NCBI RefSeq assembly: GCF_900106805.1
Contig: NZ_FNNP01000013.1
Span: forward strand, 1-64,000
DNA from: Ruegeria halocynthiae
GTDB lineage: Bacteria; Pseudomonadota; Alphaproteobacteria; Rhodobacterales; Rhodobacteraceae
Length of the DNA: 64,000 nucleotides
Reading direction: 5' to 3'
The notes under the pieces were generated by a model. The model was not told the origin of the DNA, did no database searches, and was given only the letters and a program-made list of their open reading frames with translations. Position 1 is the stretch's first letter. Each line of letters opens with the position of its first letter. Shown here one piece after another: positions 9,040-17,988 of the stretch. Made by a program: the position numbers and the translations under genes.

Positions 9040-9426
9040 TGAACTCAGACCTCAAATTGGAACAGGCGCAATTTCATCCGACTCATCAGGACCCGTGGCC
9101 TGCGTTTCGCAGATGGTCTCCTGCGACGTGTGAATGACGGAGGAACTGCACCATGCATTTCGCGTAGCGATCGGAACATCTGATGGGATTGGCGATTTAA
9201 CGTGAGTTCTTCCACAAACGTTGGTTTGTCGTGGAAGGGGCCCAAAACTGAGTTGGTTCATACAACTTGTTTTGAGACAGATTTACCCTTGGGCTTTGTT
9301 TGGATCGAAACTTATGAGGATTTTGCCCTGCAACCACAGATACTTCACATTGCAATTACAGTCGGCGTCTCGGCTGCGGCGACGAGCCGTTTGGGCTCAT
9401 TCAGTTGCAGGTGCAGATCAATCGCA
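9040..9426. other. Intergenic region, no gene seen
   Basis: Between the GST gene and a convergent small gene. Frames here are short and lack recognisable motifs. Some in-frame stretches may be remnants of decayed coding sequence, but none can be named. Confidence 0.5.
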
Positions 9427-9735
9427 TCACACCTGTTCGATGGTAACAACTGAGGAATACCCTTGTCCCATCTGTCGCGTGTACCGCATGTGGAGGCCAC
9501 GATATTCAGTAACCTCGCAATCCAACCCGTGGTTTTCTTCTCCACTCGACACAGCTCGACAGAAGAAGCCATCCTCCCAGTACCAAGAGCCAAAGAAGTC
9601 TTGTCCACCAGCCTGGCCGGTAATGTCGCCTGATGAATGGATAGTGAACCTCAGGTTATCACCAAACAGAACCTTGTCCGCAAAGATGTCGATGAACTCG
9701 GCCCTCGTGTCGATCCTTCGCCATTCTGCATCCAT
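9427..9735 (-). CDS. Conserved hypothetical protein (about 100 aa)
   Basis: 102 residues, no signal peptide or membrane segment. The sequence has a regular beta-strand look with GxWxWEDGFFCR in the middle and DCEVTEYRG then MRYTRQMGQGYSS near the end, suggesting a small lipocalin- or SnoaL-like beta domain. The spacing of aromatic and Gly residues argues for a real protein rather than a chance frame. No family is recognised and no neighbour is on the same strand, so function is unknown. Confidence 0.6.
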   Translation of the reverse strand: MDAEWRRIDTRAEFIDIFADKVLFGDNLRFTIHSSGDITGQAGGQDFFGSWYWEDGFFCRAVSSGEENHGLDCEVTEYRGLHMRYTRQMGQGYSSVVTIEQV

Positions 9736-10100
9736 TTGTGTTACTCAACTCAGTGCCAATAGTGTTTCACATAACTCATTTTTGGGTACCATTGTTGAGA
9801 AGAACAAGAGAAACAATTCTACTCCTTCCAATCTCTCCCTTTGGTTTGAATAGGGTCAGCTATGTCCCGAGTTGTGTGAGTTCAGATTTCCGGAATATTT
9901 GCATTCGCAGCGAAAGTCCGGTTTGATGGGCTGCGACGTAGCATTCAACTAAGCTGGTGGAAGTCGGCTCTGGGCCGTCCGCATGATCAGTCATAGGTGG
10001 GGCAGGGGCCCTTTCTGCAACGGCACCGGAGTCTGGTATGAGCCCATCCCTACACATGCCGCACAGCGAGTAAATGACGGCTTTGTGTGATGCCCATTTG
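9736..10100. other. Intergenic region with degenerate repeat
   Basis: No gene is visible. The part around 9895-9990 carries GCAGCGAAAGTCCGG and GGCTCTGGGCCGTCCG, a loose relative of the short GC-rich repeats found in other intergenic gaps of this window. Confidence 0.5.
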
Positions 10101-11495
10101 TCAGATCGCCATCGAGGACCCGCTCGGCTTTTGCCGTAGCACACCCGCCACAATTTCCAAGCCGCGTTGCAATCGGACTTCATTTGCCTCGTGGCTGACA
10201 CAAAGGCGAATAGCTTCCGGTGCGTCACCTGCATTGATGGCGAAGCTGCGGCCTTCGCTGACGCGAACGCCCAGACGGGCGCATTCCGCGGTGAATACAT
10301 CCGCACGCCAGCCCTCCGGTAGCGTAAGCCAGACATGAAAGCCGTCCGAGAGTTTCGGGATGACGGCGACCCCCAGAATACGCTGAACGAGCTGCTGTCG
10401 GACTCTGGCGATGCGTTGTTGCTGGCCGGTTAACTCGGCTGCCGTGCCATCCTCGATCAACCGGCTCGCCACTTCCAAAGTCAACGGTGGTGCCATCCAA
10501 ACGCTCAGATTGACAGACAGATGCAGTGCGGCAGCCAGCTTCGTGGGGGCATTCAGAAAACCCACGCGCAATCCGGGTGCGACCGCCTTTGATAAGCTTG
10601 TTACGTAGATTGCGGCCTCTGGCGCGATCTTCGCCAGCGGCTCAGGTTTGTCGGATTTGAGCGGCCCGAACACATCGTCCTCGATCAGGATCACGCCGAA
10701 GCGTGTAGCAATCTCGGCGATCCTTGTCCGTCGTGCCTGAGATAGCGTGACAGTTGTTGGCGCTTGCAAGGTGGGGGTCATGTAAAATGCTTTGGGGTTG
10801 GCCTCACGGCACCATGCCTCGAACGCCTCTGGCACCACGCCTTCCTCGTCCATCGCAACGCCTCCGATTTGCAGATTGAGACGCGCTGCCATTGCCAGGA
10901 CCGGAGTGTAGGTTAGTGCTTCGGCCAGCAACAGGTCGCCTGGCTGCATAAGCGCCATGAGAATGCACAAAATGCCGTGCTGCCCACCGACAATAGGAAC
11001 GATGCAGTTAATTTCAGAAGAGAGACCGCAAGACGCCAGCCATGTCTGACCGGCAGCACGATGATGCTCGAGGTCAGCGTCTGTCTGGTAATCCAGCAAG
11101 GACCGTAGGCCGGTATCATTTGCGATCTCGGACATAACGCGACGGATGTGTTGCTCGGAAAACCCTGACATCGGTAGGTTGCGGGACAGGTCTATCGGGC
11201 CGCTGTCTGACCTGCGCAGAGTTTCTGGTTCTGCTTGTGTCGGGTCGGTGTCAGTCGATCGAACAAACGTTCCTCGTCCAACCTCACCCCTTAGAAGCGC
11301 CCGCTTTACTGCCTCGCCGTAGGCGCGACTGGTCGTATTCGGAGACACGTCGAGTTGATAAGCCAGTTCGCGATGGGGTGGCAGGCGCGTTCCCTCAGGT
11401 AAGCGGCCCGTTGCGATGTCCTCCGCCATCGCCTCTACAATCCGAATATATTTCGGACCATTGCGACTTGATAAATCAGGAACCCAAATTGCCAT
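10101..11495 (-). CDS. MocR/PdxR-type regulator (GntR HTH + aminotransferase fold)
   Basis: 464 residues from the chosen start. Residues about 10-80 are a GntR winged helix (GRLPEGTRLPPHRELAYQLD, then SPNTTSRAYGEAVKRALL). The remainder is a fold-type I aminotransferase with the PLP-binding Lys in TSLSKAVAPGLRVGF. MocR proteins use PLP or its aldimines as effector and often control a divergent gene. Here the divergent neighbour is an EamA exporter. A start at 11537 is possible, but that codon lies inside a palindrome likely to be the operator, so 11495 is preferred. Confidence 0.9.
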   Translation of the reverse strand: MAIWVPDLSSRNGPKYIRIVEAMAEDIATGRLPEGTRLPPHRELAYQLDVSPNTTSRAYGEAVKRALLRGEVGRGTFVRSTDTDPTQAEPETLRRSDSGPIDLSRNLPMSGFSEQHIRRVMSEIANDTGLRSLLDYQTDADLEHHRAAGQTWLASCGLSSEINCIVPIVGGQHGILCILMALMQPGDLLLAEALTYTPVLAMAARLNLQIGGVAMDEEGVVPEAFEAWCREANPKAFYMTPTLQAPTTVTLSQARRTRIAEIATRFGVILIEDDVFGPLKSDKPEPLAKIAPEAAIYVTSLSKAVAPGLRVGFLNAPTKLAAALHLSVNLSVWMAPPLTLEVASRLIEDGTAAELTGQQQRIARVRQQLVQRILGVAVIPKLSDGFHVWLTLPEGWRADVFTAECARLGVRVSEGRSFAINAGDAPEAIRLCVSHEANEVRLQRGLEIVAGVLRQKPSGSSMAI

Positions 11496-11510
11496 CAGAT
11501 CAATCTTTTT

Positions 11511-11538
11511 ATTGCACCAGTAGTTTAGTGGATGCAAT
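11511..11538. promoter_or_regulatory. Candidate MocR operator (imperfect palindrome)
   Basis: ATTGCACCA at 11511-11519 and TGGATGCAAT at 11529-11538 form an imperfect inverted repeat in the 78-base interval between the divergent mocR-type and eamA-type genes. The position suits autoregulation and control of the transporter. This is inference from symmetry and position only. Confidence 0.45.
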
Positions 11539-11573
11539 TTCTGTAGACGTCAAATCAATTATGGTCTGCTGCT

Positions 11574-12530
11574 ATGACACTTTTTTCTCCATCAATCGGG
11601 AAAGGCATCGCACTCTCTCTCGTTAGCCTCACACTGCTTGGAGTCATGCCAATCATCTCCAACCTGCGCCCCTCCGACGTTGGAGCGCTCAGCTTCGCCT
11701 TCGCACTTTCGGTTTGGCAGGTGGTGTTTGCCGTGCCTGTGTTCGGATGGGAACTGCGCAGGGGTGCCAAGGGAATCTTCGGCATTGATCTGTCCCGCCG
11801 GGTACGTCGCCAGATGATACTCGTCGCTCTCTTCACAGGTGCGCTCTTTGGCCTCTCGACCTATCTTTATGTGCTGGGAGTCGAAAAAGCCGGGGCTGCG
11901 AATGCAGCTATCGCGATCCAAGCCTACCCGCTATTCGCGATCTTCTGGGAGTCCCTGTTTCTGAAGCGTAGCAAGACCGCCATTGAACTCACCCTGACCG
12001 CCATTCTGATTGGTGCACTCTACTACCTTGGGACCGGCGGAACCTTCCTGATATCGGGCTTGTCGCCTTGGTTCCTGGTCTCACTCGGTGTCCCTCTTCT
12101 GTGGAGCATCGCGCATGTCATAATCAAGGAGGAACTGAGCAATACACCAATCACGCCCACTCAGGTGACGTTTTTCCGGGTCGCGATCTCGACCCTCTTC
12201 CTGACGGTCGTTTTAGTCATCGCTGTCCCTTCCGGAATAGACATGGGTATAAGCGCGATCTTCCAGACAATGTCAGCGCTCATGGGGCTGGTTTACTTCC
12301 TCGAATTGATCGTCTGGTTCTACGCTGTCCGCCATATCGACGTATCTTTGGCCAGTTCGATCACAACACCTTGGCCGGCCGTGACGATGGTTCTTGCTGT
12401 CCCGTTCTTAGGTGATGCCATCGAACCCTACCAAGCCGCGGCGTTAGCTGTCGTGGTGGTTTGCATCTACGGCCTCACGATCGCAAGTCTAAGAAAGAAC
12501 ACGCTCAAACACGCCGCACCGGAATCGTAA
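11574..12530 (+). CDS. EamA/DMT-family transporter
   Basis: 318 residues, almost entirely hydrophobic, with about ten predicted membrane helices in two EamA repeats (first ending near residue 140; second starting near FLISGLSPWFLVSLG). Members of the drug/metabolite transporter superfamily export amino acids, metabolites or drugs. The start is an ATG 78 bases from the divergent MocR regulator, which commonly controls such exporters. The substrate is unknown; a vitamin B6-related or amino-acid substrate would fit the regulator but is speculative. Confidence 0.88.
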   Translation: MTLFSPSIGKGIALSLVSLTLLGVMPIISNLRPSDVGALSFAFALSVWQVVFAVPVFGWELRRGAKGIFGIDLSRRVRRQMILVALFTGALFGLSTYLYVLGVEKAGAANAAIAIQAYPLFAIFWESLFLKRSKTAIELTLTAILIGALYYLGTGGTFLISGLSPWFLVSLGVPLLWSIAHVIIKEELSNTPITPTQVTFFRVAISTLFLTVVLVIAVPSGIDMGISAIFQTMSALMGLVYFLELIVWFYAVRHIDVSLASSITTPWPAVTMVLAVPFLGDAIEPYQAAALAVVVVCIYGLTIASLRKNTLKHAAPES

Positions 12531-12797
12531 TCGATGCTCAACATCTATGCCCGCGCGATGATGACAGCCAGCCGGTGCGAACCGTTGGAAGAGAAGGACG
12601 ACCAAGTCACTCGTGACCGCGTCTTCTTCTCCAATCGCCCCGCTTCATCCGATCCACGCTGCAAGCGAAGATACGACATGATGGCGAAACTCGCCACGAT
12701 CCTTTGTTTGCAGTGTGGATCAGAGTAGCCCTTTTGGATGTGACCTGCGGGCAGAAACGACAGAGGCGAAGAAGATATTGGTTAAACTATTTTCCAG

Positions 12798-13334
12798 TCA
12801 CTGTGGGTCGAGTTGCAGCACCATGAACGTTAGCCAATCTGCCATTTCGTCGCTGACATTGTAATAGGGTTTGATCGGTTGAAATCCGAGCTTTTGGTAC
12901 AATCCGCACGCCTCGAATTGTTCTGGCCCGGTATCAAGATACATTCTTGCGTAACCTAATTCGCGGGCATGGTGGATCAGATGTGTTGCAAGGACCTGAC
13001 CTACGCCCTGCCCGTGAAATTTTGGATCGACGAACATGCGCTTCATTTCGCAGGCATCTTTATCGATTTCGCGCAATCCCACACAACCAGCGAACTTCAG
13101 ATCGACGCTCGCGATTAGCAGCGTGCCTGCGGGGGCTCCGTAAATGCCAGGCAGGTCTGACAGCTCGCTTTCAAACTCATCCGGATCAAAATAGCGGGCC
13201 ACAAGGTCGTGGTAGGTGTGATGGCGCACAAACAGCCAATCGACCAAGGCCCGCATCATATCTTGCACAGCGCCGATTTCAGCCGGAGTCTCCGCGGTTT
13301 TAACTGTGACGCGCTGTTTGACTAAGGATATCAT
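12798..13334 (-). CDS. GNAT-family N-acetyltransferase
   Basis: 178 residues. The acetyl-CoA binding motif A is clear (MKRMFVDPKFHGQGVGQVLA), followed by motif B around YLDTGPEQFEACGLYQKLGF. The start at 13334 is chosen because its ATG overlaps the stop of the upstream membrane-protein gene by 4 bases. A longer same-frame extension upstream is an antisense-like shadow of that gene. It is the third gene of a coupled set headed by the carboxymuconolactone decarboxylase-like protein. The substrate is unknown. Confidence 0.85.
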   Translation of the reverse strand: MISLVKQRVTVKTAETPAEIGAVQDMMRALVDWLFVRHHTYHDLVARYFDPDEFESELSDLPGIYGAPAGTLLIASVDLKFAGCVGLREIDKDACEMKRMFVDPKFHGQGVGQVLATHLIHHARELGYARMYLDTGPEQFEACGLYQKLGFQPIKPYYNVSDEMADWLTFMVLQLDPQ

Positions 13335-13738
13335 TTGGATGTTCTTTCGCTGGCTCTGGGAGTTTCTGAAACGCGTGGCGACAAATACCAAAGCACCGCG
13401 GCCATGATGATAAGTGCTGGGATATCTCCCACCAAATGACCGATCTCCATGTGGTCGTGGCTGACTTGAATAGCCATAATTACGGCGTGAATAATGCTGG
13501 ACCAGATGGCAAAACTGATCAGACTCATATGGTTTTGCGGGGCTGAGGACGCCCGGATCAGGAACCATCCCAGAACCGCATAAATTCCGCAGATCATTTG
13601 GAAATAGTGCTGACCTCCGCCACCATGCCAGACCCACCCCGAAGGCCAGATAGCGGCCAGTGGATAGATCAGAAAACAGATTGTCCCAAACAGGACCAAA
13701 GCGATCTTTAGTCCCTTTTCGCGGCTTTTGGGGCTCAT
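13331..13738 (-). CDS. Small integral membrane protein (DUF6632-like)
   Basis: 135 residues with about four membrane helices (near residues 10-30, 42-62, 70-90 and 105-122). A conserved-looking His/Asp segment QVSHDHMEIGHLVGD lies before the last helix, and GGGGQHYFQM after the first. It resembles uncharacterised proteins of the DUF6632 type. Both ends overlap neighbouring genes by 4 bases, so it is translated as part of a three-gene unit. Function is unknown. Confidence 0.7.
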   Translation of the reverse strand: MSPKSREKGLKIALVLFGTICFLIYPLAAIWPSGWVWHGGGGQHYFQMICGIYAVLGWFLIRASSAPQNHMSLISFAIWSSIIHAVIMAIQVSHDHMEIGHLVGDIPALIIMAAVLWYLSPRVSETPRASERTSK

Positions 13739-14295
13739 ACTGCTTCCGCCTTAGGAACCCATGCATAAGGCGCAAACTCCGCGTCAAGCGGCAGGTCCAG
13801 CAAGTTGGCTGTCATGTTGCTCAGAGTTTTGTTTGCGACACCTATGATCACCTCCAAAGCCTGATCCGGGTGATAACCGGCCGCCAAAAAGCCCGCGTAT
13901 TCTTCGCTGCAGCCACGACCACGGTCCGTTGTCAATTTCCGGGCAAAGCGCGCCAAGGCACCAAGACGATCATCATCAGGGTCGCACCCTGCACGCATCG
14001 CTTGGACGTGGCTGTCACTTAGTTCGGCATCAGCAGCAAAAGCTGTGTGACCCGCGACGCAGTAGCGGCACCTGTTGGCCACGCTTACCGCAAGTTGGAT
14101 CACTTCACGTTCGGCAGGTGTCAGGCTGCTGTTGCCAAATGCGCCGGTCAGCCCAGCAAACCCGGTCATCGCATCAGGAAGACCACCATAAACGGCATAG
14201 ACATTGGGAACAAAGCCACGTGCTTGCGTGATCGCGTTGAATATCGGACGTGATTGCGGGGCGGCTGTCTGGGTCGTGTGGATGGGTAGGGTCAT
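13735..14295 (-). CDS. Carboxymuconolactone decarboxylase/AhpD-like protein
   Basis: 186 residues. The segment LAVSVANRCRYCVAGHTAFA contains the CxxC...H active-site arrangement of AhpD-like peroxidase or reductase proteins. An upstream in-frame region has no ribosome site; GAGAGAGCTT precedes the ATG at 14295. It is the first gene of the set with a membrane protein and an acetyltransferase and is divergent from an HxlR regulator, a common arrangement for redox-sensing HxlR proteins. It likely reduces peroxides or reactive electrophiles. Confidence 0.85.
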   Translation of the reverse strand: MTLPIHTTQTAAPQSRPIFNAITQARGFVPNVYAVYGGLPDAMTGFAGLTGAFGNSSLTPAEREVIQLAVSVANRCRYCVAGHTAFAADAELSDSHVQAMRAGCDPDDDRLGALARFARKLTTDRGRGCSEEYAGFLAAGYHPDQALEVIIGVANKTLSNMTANLLDLPLDAEFAPYAWVPKAEAV

Positions 14296-14381
14296 AAGCT
14301 CTCTCTGTTTTGCAGATCCGTGCTTGGAATGCTTCATATGATGAGACTTACCTGACAGCGTCCCTACGCGATGCTTTACAG

Positions 14382-14435
14382 ATTGGAGCAAAACACTATA
14401 CCGATTGGAGTATCTTACTACATTTTATGGAGTAA
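14382..14435. promoter_or_regulatory. Candidate HxlR control region
   Basis: The divergent interval holds a direct repeat GATTGGAG (near 14382 and 14403) and an inverted repeat TTACT at 14415-14419 with AGTAA at 14431-14435, placed immediately upstream of the hxlR-type gene. HxlR dimers bind short palindromes of this spacing, so autoregulation and control of the carboxymuconolactone decarboxylase-like gene are plausible. Confidence 0.4.
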
Positions 14436-14440
14436 TTTTG

Positions 14441-15142
14441 ATGTCGCACAGTTATGGCCAATGGTGCCCCATCGCCAAATCAACTGAAATTTTGGGCGAA
14501 AAATGGACCATGCTGATTGTACGCGAGCTGTTGATGGGCAGCACACGTTTCTCGGAGCTCCAGCGTGGTTTGGGGGCGATCTCTCCCACGCTTCTGACGC
14601 GCAGATTGGTCACGCTAGAGGAATATGACCTTGTCTATAAGCGTCGCATTCAAGGCGGTCGGGGGCACGAATACCTACCAACCGCAAGCTGTCGACAGCT
14701 GCAGCCGATCCTGCTGGCACTTGGAAGTTGGGGCATGGAATGGTCTAAGGCGTTTATGAGCGACGCGGATTACGACGTCGAGCTTCTGATGCTTTATCTT
14801 CAACGAAGTATTGTTCCCGAGAACCTGCCCGGCAGCAGGACGGTCGTGTTGTTCCAGTTTACGGATTTCGATGAGCAACCGAAATGGTGGATCACGGTTG
14901 AAGGTGGCAATGTTGATGTTTGCACCACCGATCCCGGCCTAGACGTGGACGTATTTATCACAACAAAGGTTCGCGCGATGGCGGATGCCTGGTTGGGCCA
15001 CACGACCTATAAGGCGGCCAAAGCCTCTGGCGAGATGGAGATCATCGGACCGGCGGCTCTGACACGCAATATAACAAGCTGGCTTTCCGATTGCATTTTC
15101 GCAAGCTTGCCGAATGCCGAAGAGATTTTGGCGGCACGTTAA
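14441..15142 (+). CDS. HxlR-family transcriptional regulator
   Basis: 233 residues. The N-terminal 100 residues are an HxlR winged helix (CPIAKSTEILGEKWTMLIVR, then RFSELQRGLGAISPTLLTRR) with a Cys near the N-terminus (QWCPIA) that in redox-sensing members reacts with oxidants or electrophiles. The C-terminal half resembles an SCP-2/sterol-binding-like domain (FTDFDEQPKWWITVEGG). A TTG at 14405 could also start, but the ATG at 14441 aligns with the family. It sits between two opposing redox gene sets and probably controls one or both. Confidence 0.9.
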   Translation: MSHSYGQWCPIAKSTEILGEKWTMLIVRELLMGSTRFSELQRGLGAISPTLLTRRLVTLEEYDLVYKRRIQGGRGHEYLPTASCRQLQPILLALGSWGMEWSKAFMSDADYDVELLMLYLQRSIVPENLPGSRTVVLFQFTDFDEQPKWWITVEGGNVDVCTTDPGLDVDVFITTKVRAMADAWLGHTTYKAAKASGEMEIIGPAALTRNITSWLSDCIFASLPNAEEILAAR

Positions 15143-16146
15143 CGCATTTGGAGTGCTGCGCGAGCGTGTTCCATTATGCTGTCGATAATCGTACCAGCGC
15201 GTTCAACGCTGTTCACGAGGCCAACGCTTTGACCTGCCCACATCGATAACGCTTCAATCTCACCGGTCATCGAATGATGGGGTGTCGTGGATTGATAAGC
15301 TTTGATTGGGGCGCTGCCCCGCATTGCAACCGTTTCACCGGACCGATGGCGTGTGTTATTGCTGGGTCGGCCTTCTGCAAGCCAACGATTCGCTACGGCG
15401 TTACGCAGCACACGATGTGCAGCATTTGACCAGCCAACATTGTACAGATCGGTCTCGTGGAGTGTGTCTGAATGCTGGGCTGCAATAAGTTGCGCGATGT
15501 ATTCGGAATGCGCCGCACTTTCTGGGGTCGCCAGAAAACGAGTTCCCATGACAACGCCGCTGGCCCCCAGACAGAGGGCCGCAGCCAACCCGCGCCCGTC
15601 TGAGATACCACCGGCCGCCAAAACTGGCACCGATCCTGCCATATCCACGACGGCCGGGATTAGTGGCAGCGTCGCGACCATCCCCCGAACATGCCCTCCG
15701 GCTTCCCAACCCTGCGCGACCAAAATATCTACACCCGCATCAACAGCGTGTTTGGCGTCAATCGCGGTCGATACCGTCTGGATCACCAAGGCCCCGTTGG
15801 TATGCACCTGCTTTACAAACGGCGCTGCATCCCCCCAGAAGAAATGCACAGCATTGGGACGATGCGACAGGCAAAGTTCCAATCGAGCTTCTTGTGGCAT
15901 ATCAAGGCAAAGGTTTACAGCAAACGGCGCGTCGGTTTTTGAACGCAGGCTTGTCAGTTCAGCCTCAATGGTATCCCTGCTGCTCCACGAGAAAGGCATG
16001 ATCGGATAGCCGCCTGCATTGCCAACGGCAGCAGCCAGGTCGCTTTCTACTGCGCCGGCCATGGGGGCCAGTGCGATGGGGTGATCCACCCCGACCAGAT
16101 CTGTAAACGCCGTCGAAGATACGGGGGCTTTGATCGTCTTGTCCAT
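15139..16146 (-). CDS. Nitronate monooxygenase-like FMN enzyme
   Basis: 335 residues, a TIM-barrel of the 2-nitropropane dioxygenase family. It begins with a substrate-side motif (DHPIALAPMAGAVESDLAAAV), has VAQGWEAGGHVRG in the centre where the catalytic His of class I enzymes lies, and the FMN phosphate segment VLAAGGISDGRGLAAAL then GVVMGTRFL. Such enzymes oxidise alkyl nitronates, or reduce enoyl substrates in some branches. It is the last gene of the OsmC-monooxygenase-NMO set and its end overlaps the convergent HxlR gene by 4 bases. Confidence 0.88.
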   Translation of the reverse strand: MDKTIKAPVSSTAFTDLVGVDHPIALAPMAGAVESDLAAAVGNAGGYPIMPFSWSSRDTIEAELTSLRSKTDAPFAVNLCLDMPQEARLELCLSHRPNAVHFFWGDAAPFVKQVHTNGALVIQTVSTAIDAKHAVDAGVDILVAQGWEAGGHVRGMVATLPLIPAVVDMAGSVPVLAAGGISDGRGLAAALCLGASGVVMGTRFLATPESAAHSEYIAQLIAAQHSDTLHETDLYNVGWSNAAHRVLRNAVANRWLAEGRPSNNTRHRSGETVAMRGSAPIKAYQSTTPHHSMTGEIEALSMWAGQSVGLVNSVERAGTIIDSIMEHARAALQMR

Positions 16147-16158
16147 GATTGAATTCCT

Positions 16159-17394
16159 TTAAGCCGCGCGGCGGTTTCGATTGGCAATAAGGTGATCGGA
16201 AAGAGCCTGCGCATCACCGCCCACCCCGTCTATCAGCGCTGACTTCCGACGCCGCATGAAGGGCAATCCCAAGATGTAAAGACCAGGTGCAACGATGCCC
16301 TGATCGTGGATCAACATGCCTTTCTGGTCGAACACAGGAAGCTTCAGCCAGCTGAATTCTGGGGAATAACCTGTTGCCCAAACAATGGTCTGTATCGCGC
16401 CGTTTTTCAGATTGGACATGAGGTGTGTCGGATTGGGTAATAGCGTCGGGGGCAACTGTTGCGCATCGGGAAGGTCGGGAATGTTCATGCGGTCGGCCCA
16501 GTCGTCGAAATGCCTAAGAAGTCGGTCGATCTTCAGATCCGACATGGCACAGTGATTGGCAAGTGAGCCGGAAAACTGCGCCATACCGTTTTGAATGCCA
16601 GCCAGTCGACCGGTTATTGAAACCCCCATTGCCTGAAGCGTATTCAGATCAATGGAATCTATTCCAGGATCACCAATCAATTGGACAGAAGGCACGCGGC
16701 GGGCACGGTCAATGTCATCCACCTCGTTGACGCGAACGTCCAGAATACCGCTGCGATCCATCCACCACTGAATGTCCCGCCCACGATAGCGACGCGGTGC
16801 GCGAATATGCTCTCCAACGGCAAGGGTCACAGCATGTCCCGCGTTGCAAAGTTCAGCAGCGATCTGTACGCCGCTCGCTGACCCGCCAACCACCAGCACA
16901 CCGCCCTTCGCAACTTGGTCAGGCGATTTATATGTGCTAAGCGACAACTGCATGATGCTTTCTGGAACAGCGCCCGCCAACTGAGGCAGTTTCGGCCGGG
17001 CGCAAGCACCACTGGCAACAACAACATTATCGCATATCCAAACGCCCTTGTTGGCGCGAACCAGATAGTTGTTCCCATGAGACGTCACAGAATGAACAGC
17101 TGTGTGCTCTTCGACCGGAGCATCAATTACATGGGCATAGTCACGCAGATACCCTGTGATCTGCGGCATGCTCATATACCCATCTGGGTCAGGCCCATCA
17201 TATTTGTAGCCCGGTAGCCGGGATTGCCAGTTTGGCGTAAGCAGCCGCAGACTGTCCCACCTGTCTTTCATCCAGGATTGCGCGACCTCGCCACGCTCCA
17301 ATACAACATGCGCGACGGAGCGGTCCGAGAGACATTTACTCATTGCGAGCCCGGCTTGCCCGGCGCCAATGATGACGGTCGAAATATGTCGCAT
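16159..17394 (-). CDS. Flavin-dependent monooxygenase/oxidoreductase
   Basis: 411 residues with FAD motif VIIGAGQAGLAMSKCL at the N-terminus, an NAD(P) motif VLVVGGSASGVQIAAEL near residue 170, and a late VWATGYSPEFSWL segment, as in class B flavoprotein monooxygenases and related YUCCA/CzcO-like oxidoreductases. It lies 12 bases upstream of the nitronate monooxygenase-like gene and 27 bases downstream of an OsmC gene on the same strand, so the three are likely one transcript. The substrate is not evident. It is a distinct paralogue of the monooxygenase at 3949. Confidence 0.88.
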   Translation of the reverse strand: MRHISTVIIGAGQAGLAMSKCLSDRSVAHVVLERGEVAQSWMKDRWDSLRLLTPNWQSRLPGYKYDGPDPDGYMSMPQITGYLRDYAHVIDAPVEEHTAVHSVTSHGNNYLVRANKGVWICDNVVVASGACARPKLPQLAGAVPESIMQLSLSTYKSPDQVAKGGVLVVGGSASGVQIAAELCNAGHAVTLAVGEHIRAPRRYRGRDIQWWMDRSGILDVRVNEVDDIDRARRVPSVQLIGDPGIDSIDLNTLQAMGVSITGRLAGIQNGMAQFSGSLANHCAMSDLKIDRLLRHFDDWADRMNIPDLPDAQQLPPTLLPNPTHLMSNLKNGAIQTIVWATGYSPEFSWLKLPVFDQKGMLIHDQGIVAPGLYILGLPFMRRRKSALIDGVGGDAQALSDHLIANRNRRAA

Positions 17395-17421
17395 GACGCT
17401 CGCTCCTGTAGTAATCGCGGC

Positions 17422-17988
17422 TTAGGCCACGACCACATGTACGTTGGTCGGATTGGTCATCAGATCAAATACAGTGGATCGCTTTTGCGACTGTGCGACC
17501 AATGCACGAATGTCATCGTCGCTTGCGTCCGCATCGATAGCGAAGGTTACGCGAACAGCACTGAAGCCGTTGCGAATGTCGGGATCCATACCCAAAATCC
17601 CGCGCATATCCATGTCACCCTCGACAACGCACTGTACGTCATGAAGCTGGATGCCCCGATGCTGCGCGACAGCAGCGACGCCTCCGGTCAGGCAACTTGC
17701 CAAGGCAGAAAGTGCGATTTCCGGGGGTGTCGGCGCGCTGTCACTGGCAGCAAAAACTTCTGGATGATCCGAACTGATGGAAAAAGCTTCTTTGCGTGTG
17801 TGTTCTTCACCCAGGCCGTAATAGCCATTGATAGTATTGCGGCTTTCGCTGCCATTGAGCCAGTCACAGGTACTGCGGAAAGTAAACAAGGCGGCTTGCG
17901 GCATCTCGGCGAATGCGCCTCGTGCTCCGATCAGGGCCTCGGTGTTTACACCATTTGAAACGGGTTTGTCTTGGGTTTGCGTGGTCAT
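17422..17988 (-). CDS. OsmC-family protein
   Basis: 188 residues with the OsmC/Ohr fold: APTPPEIALSALASCLTGGV holds the first active-site Cys. At the place where the second Cys of peroxidase members usually sits, the sequence reads SQKRSTVFDLMTN, with Ser/Thr instead. A classical two-Cys hydroperoxidase cycle is therefore doubtful. The start at 17988 follows AAAAGGAAC. It heads the OsmC-monooxygenase-nitronate monooxygenase set. Confidence 0.85.
   Translation of the reverse strand: MTTQTQDKPVSNGVNTEALIGARGAFAEMPQAALFTFRSTCDWLNGSESRNTINGYYGLGEEHTRKEAFSISSDHPEVFAASDSAPTPPEIALSALASCLTGGVAAVAQHRGIQLHDVQCVVEGDMDMRGILGMDPDIRNGFSAVRVTFAIDADASDDDIRALVAQSQKRSTVFDLMTNPTNVHVVVA

Noticed and set aside
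12534..12728. 64-codon plus-strand frame after the EamA gene
   Set aside because: No ribosome site, no hydrophobic or motif pattern; probably non-coding.
13335..13787. Longer version of the acetyltransferase gene
   Set aside because: The extension overlaps the membrane-protein gene in another frame, and the shorter start is coupled by ATGA.
17224..17958. Plus-strand open frame of 244 codons
   Set aside because: It is antisense to the OsmC and monooxygenase genes and shows no recognisable motif.
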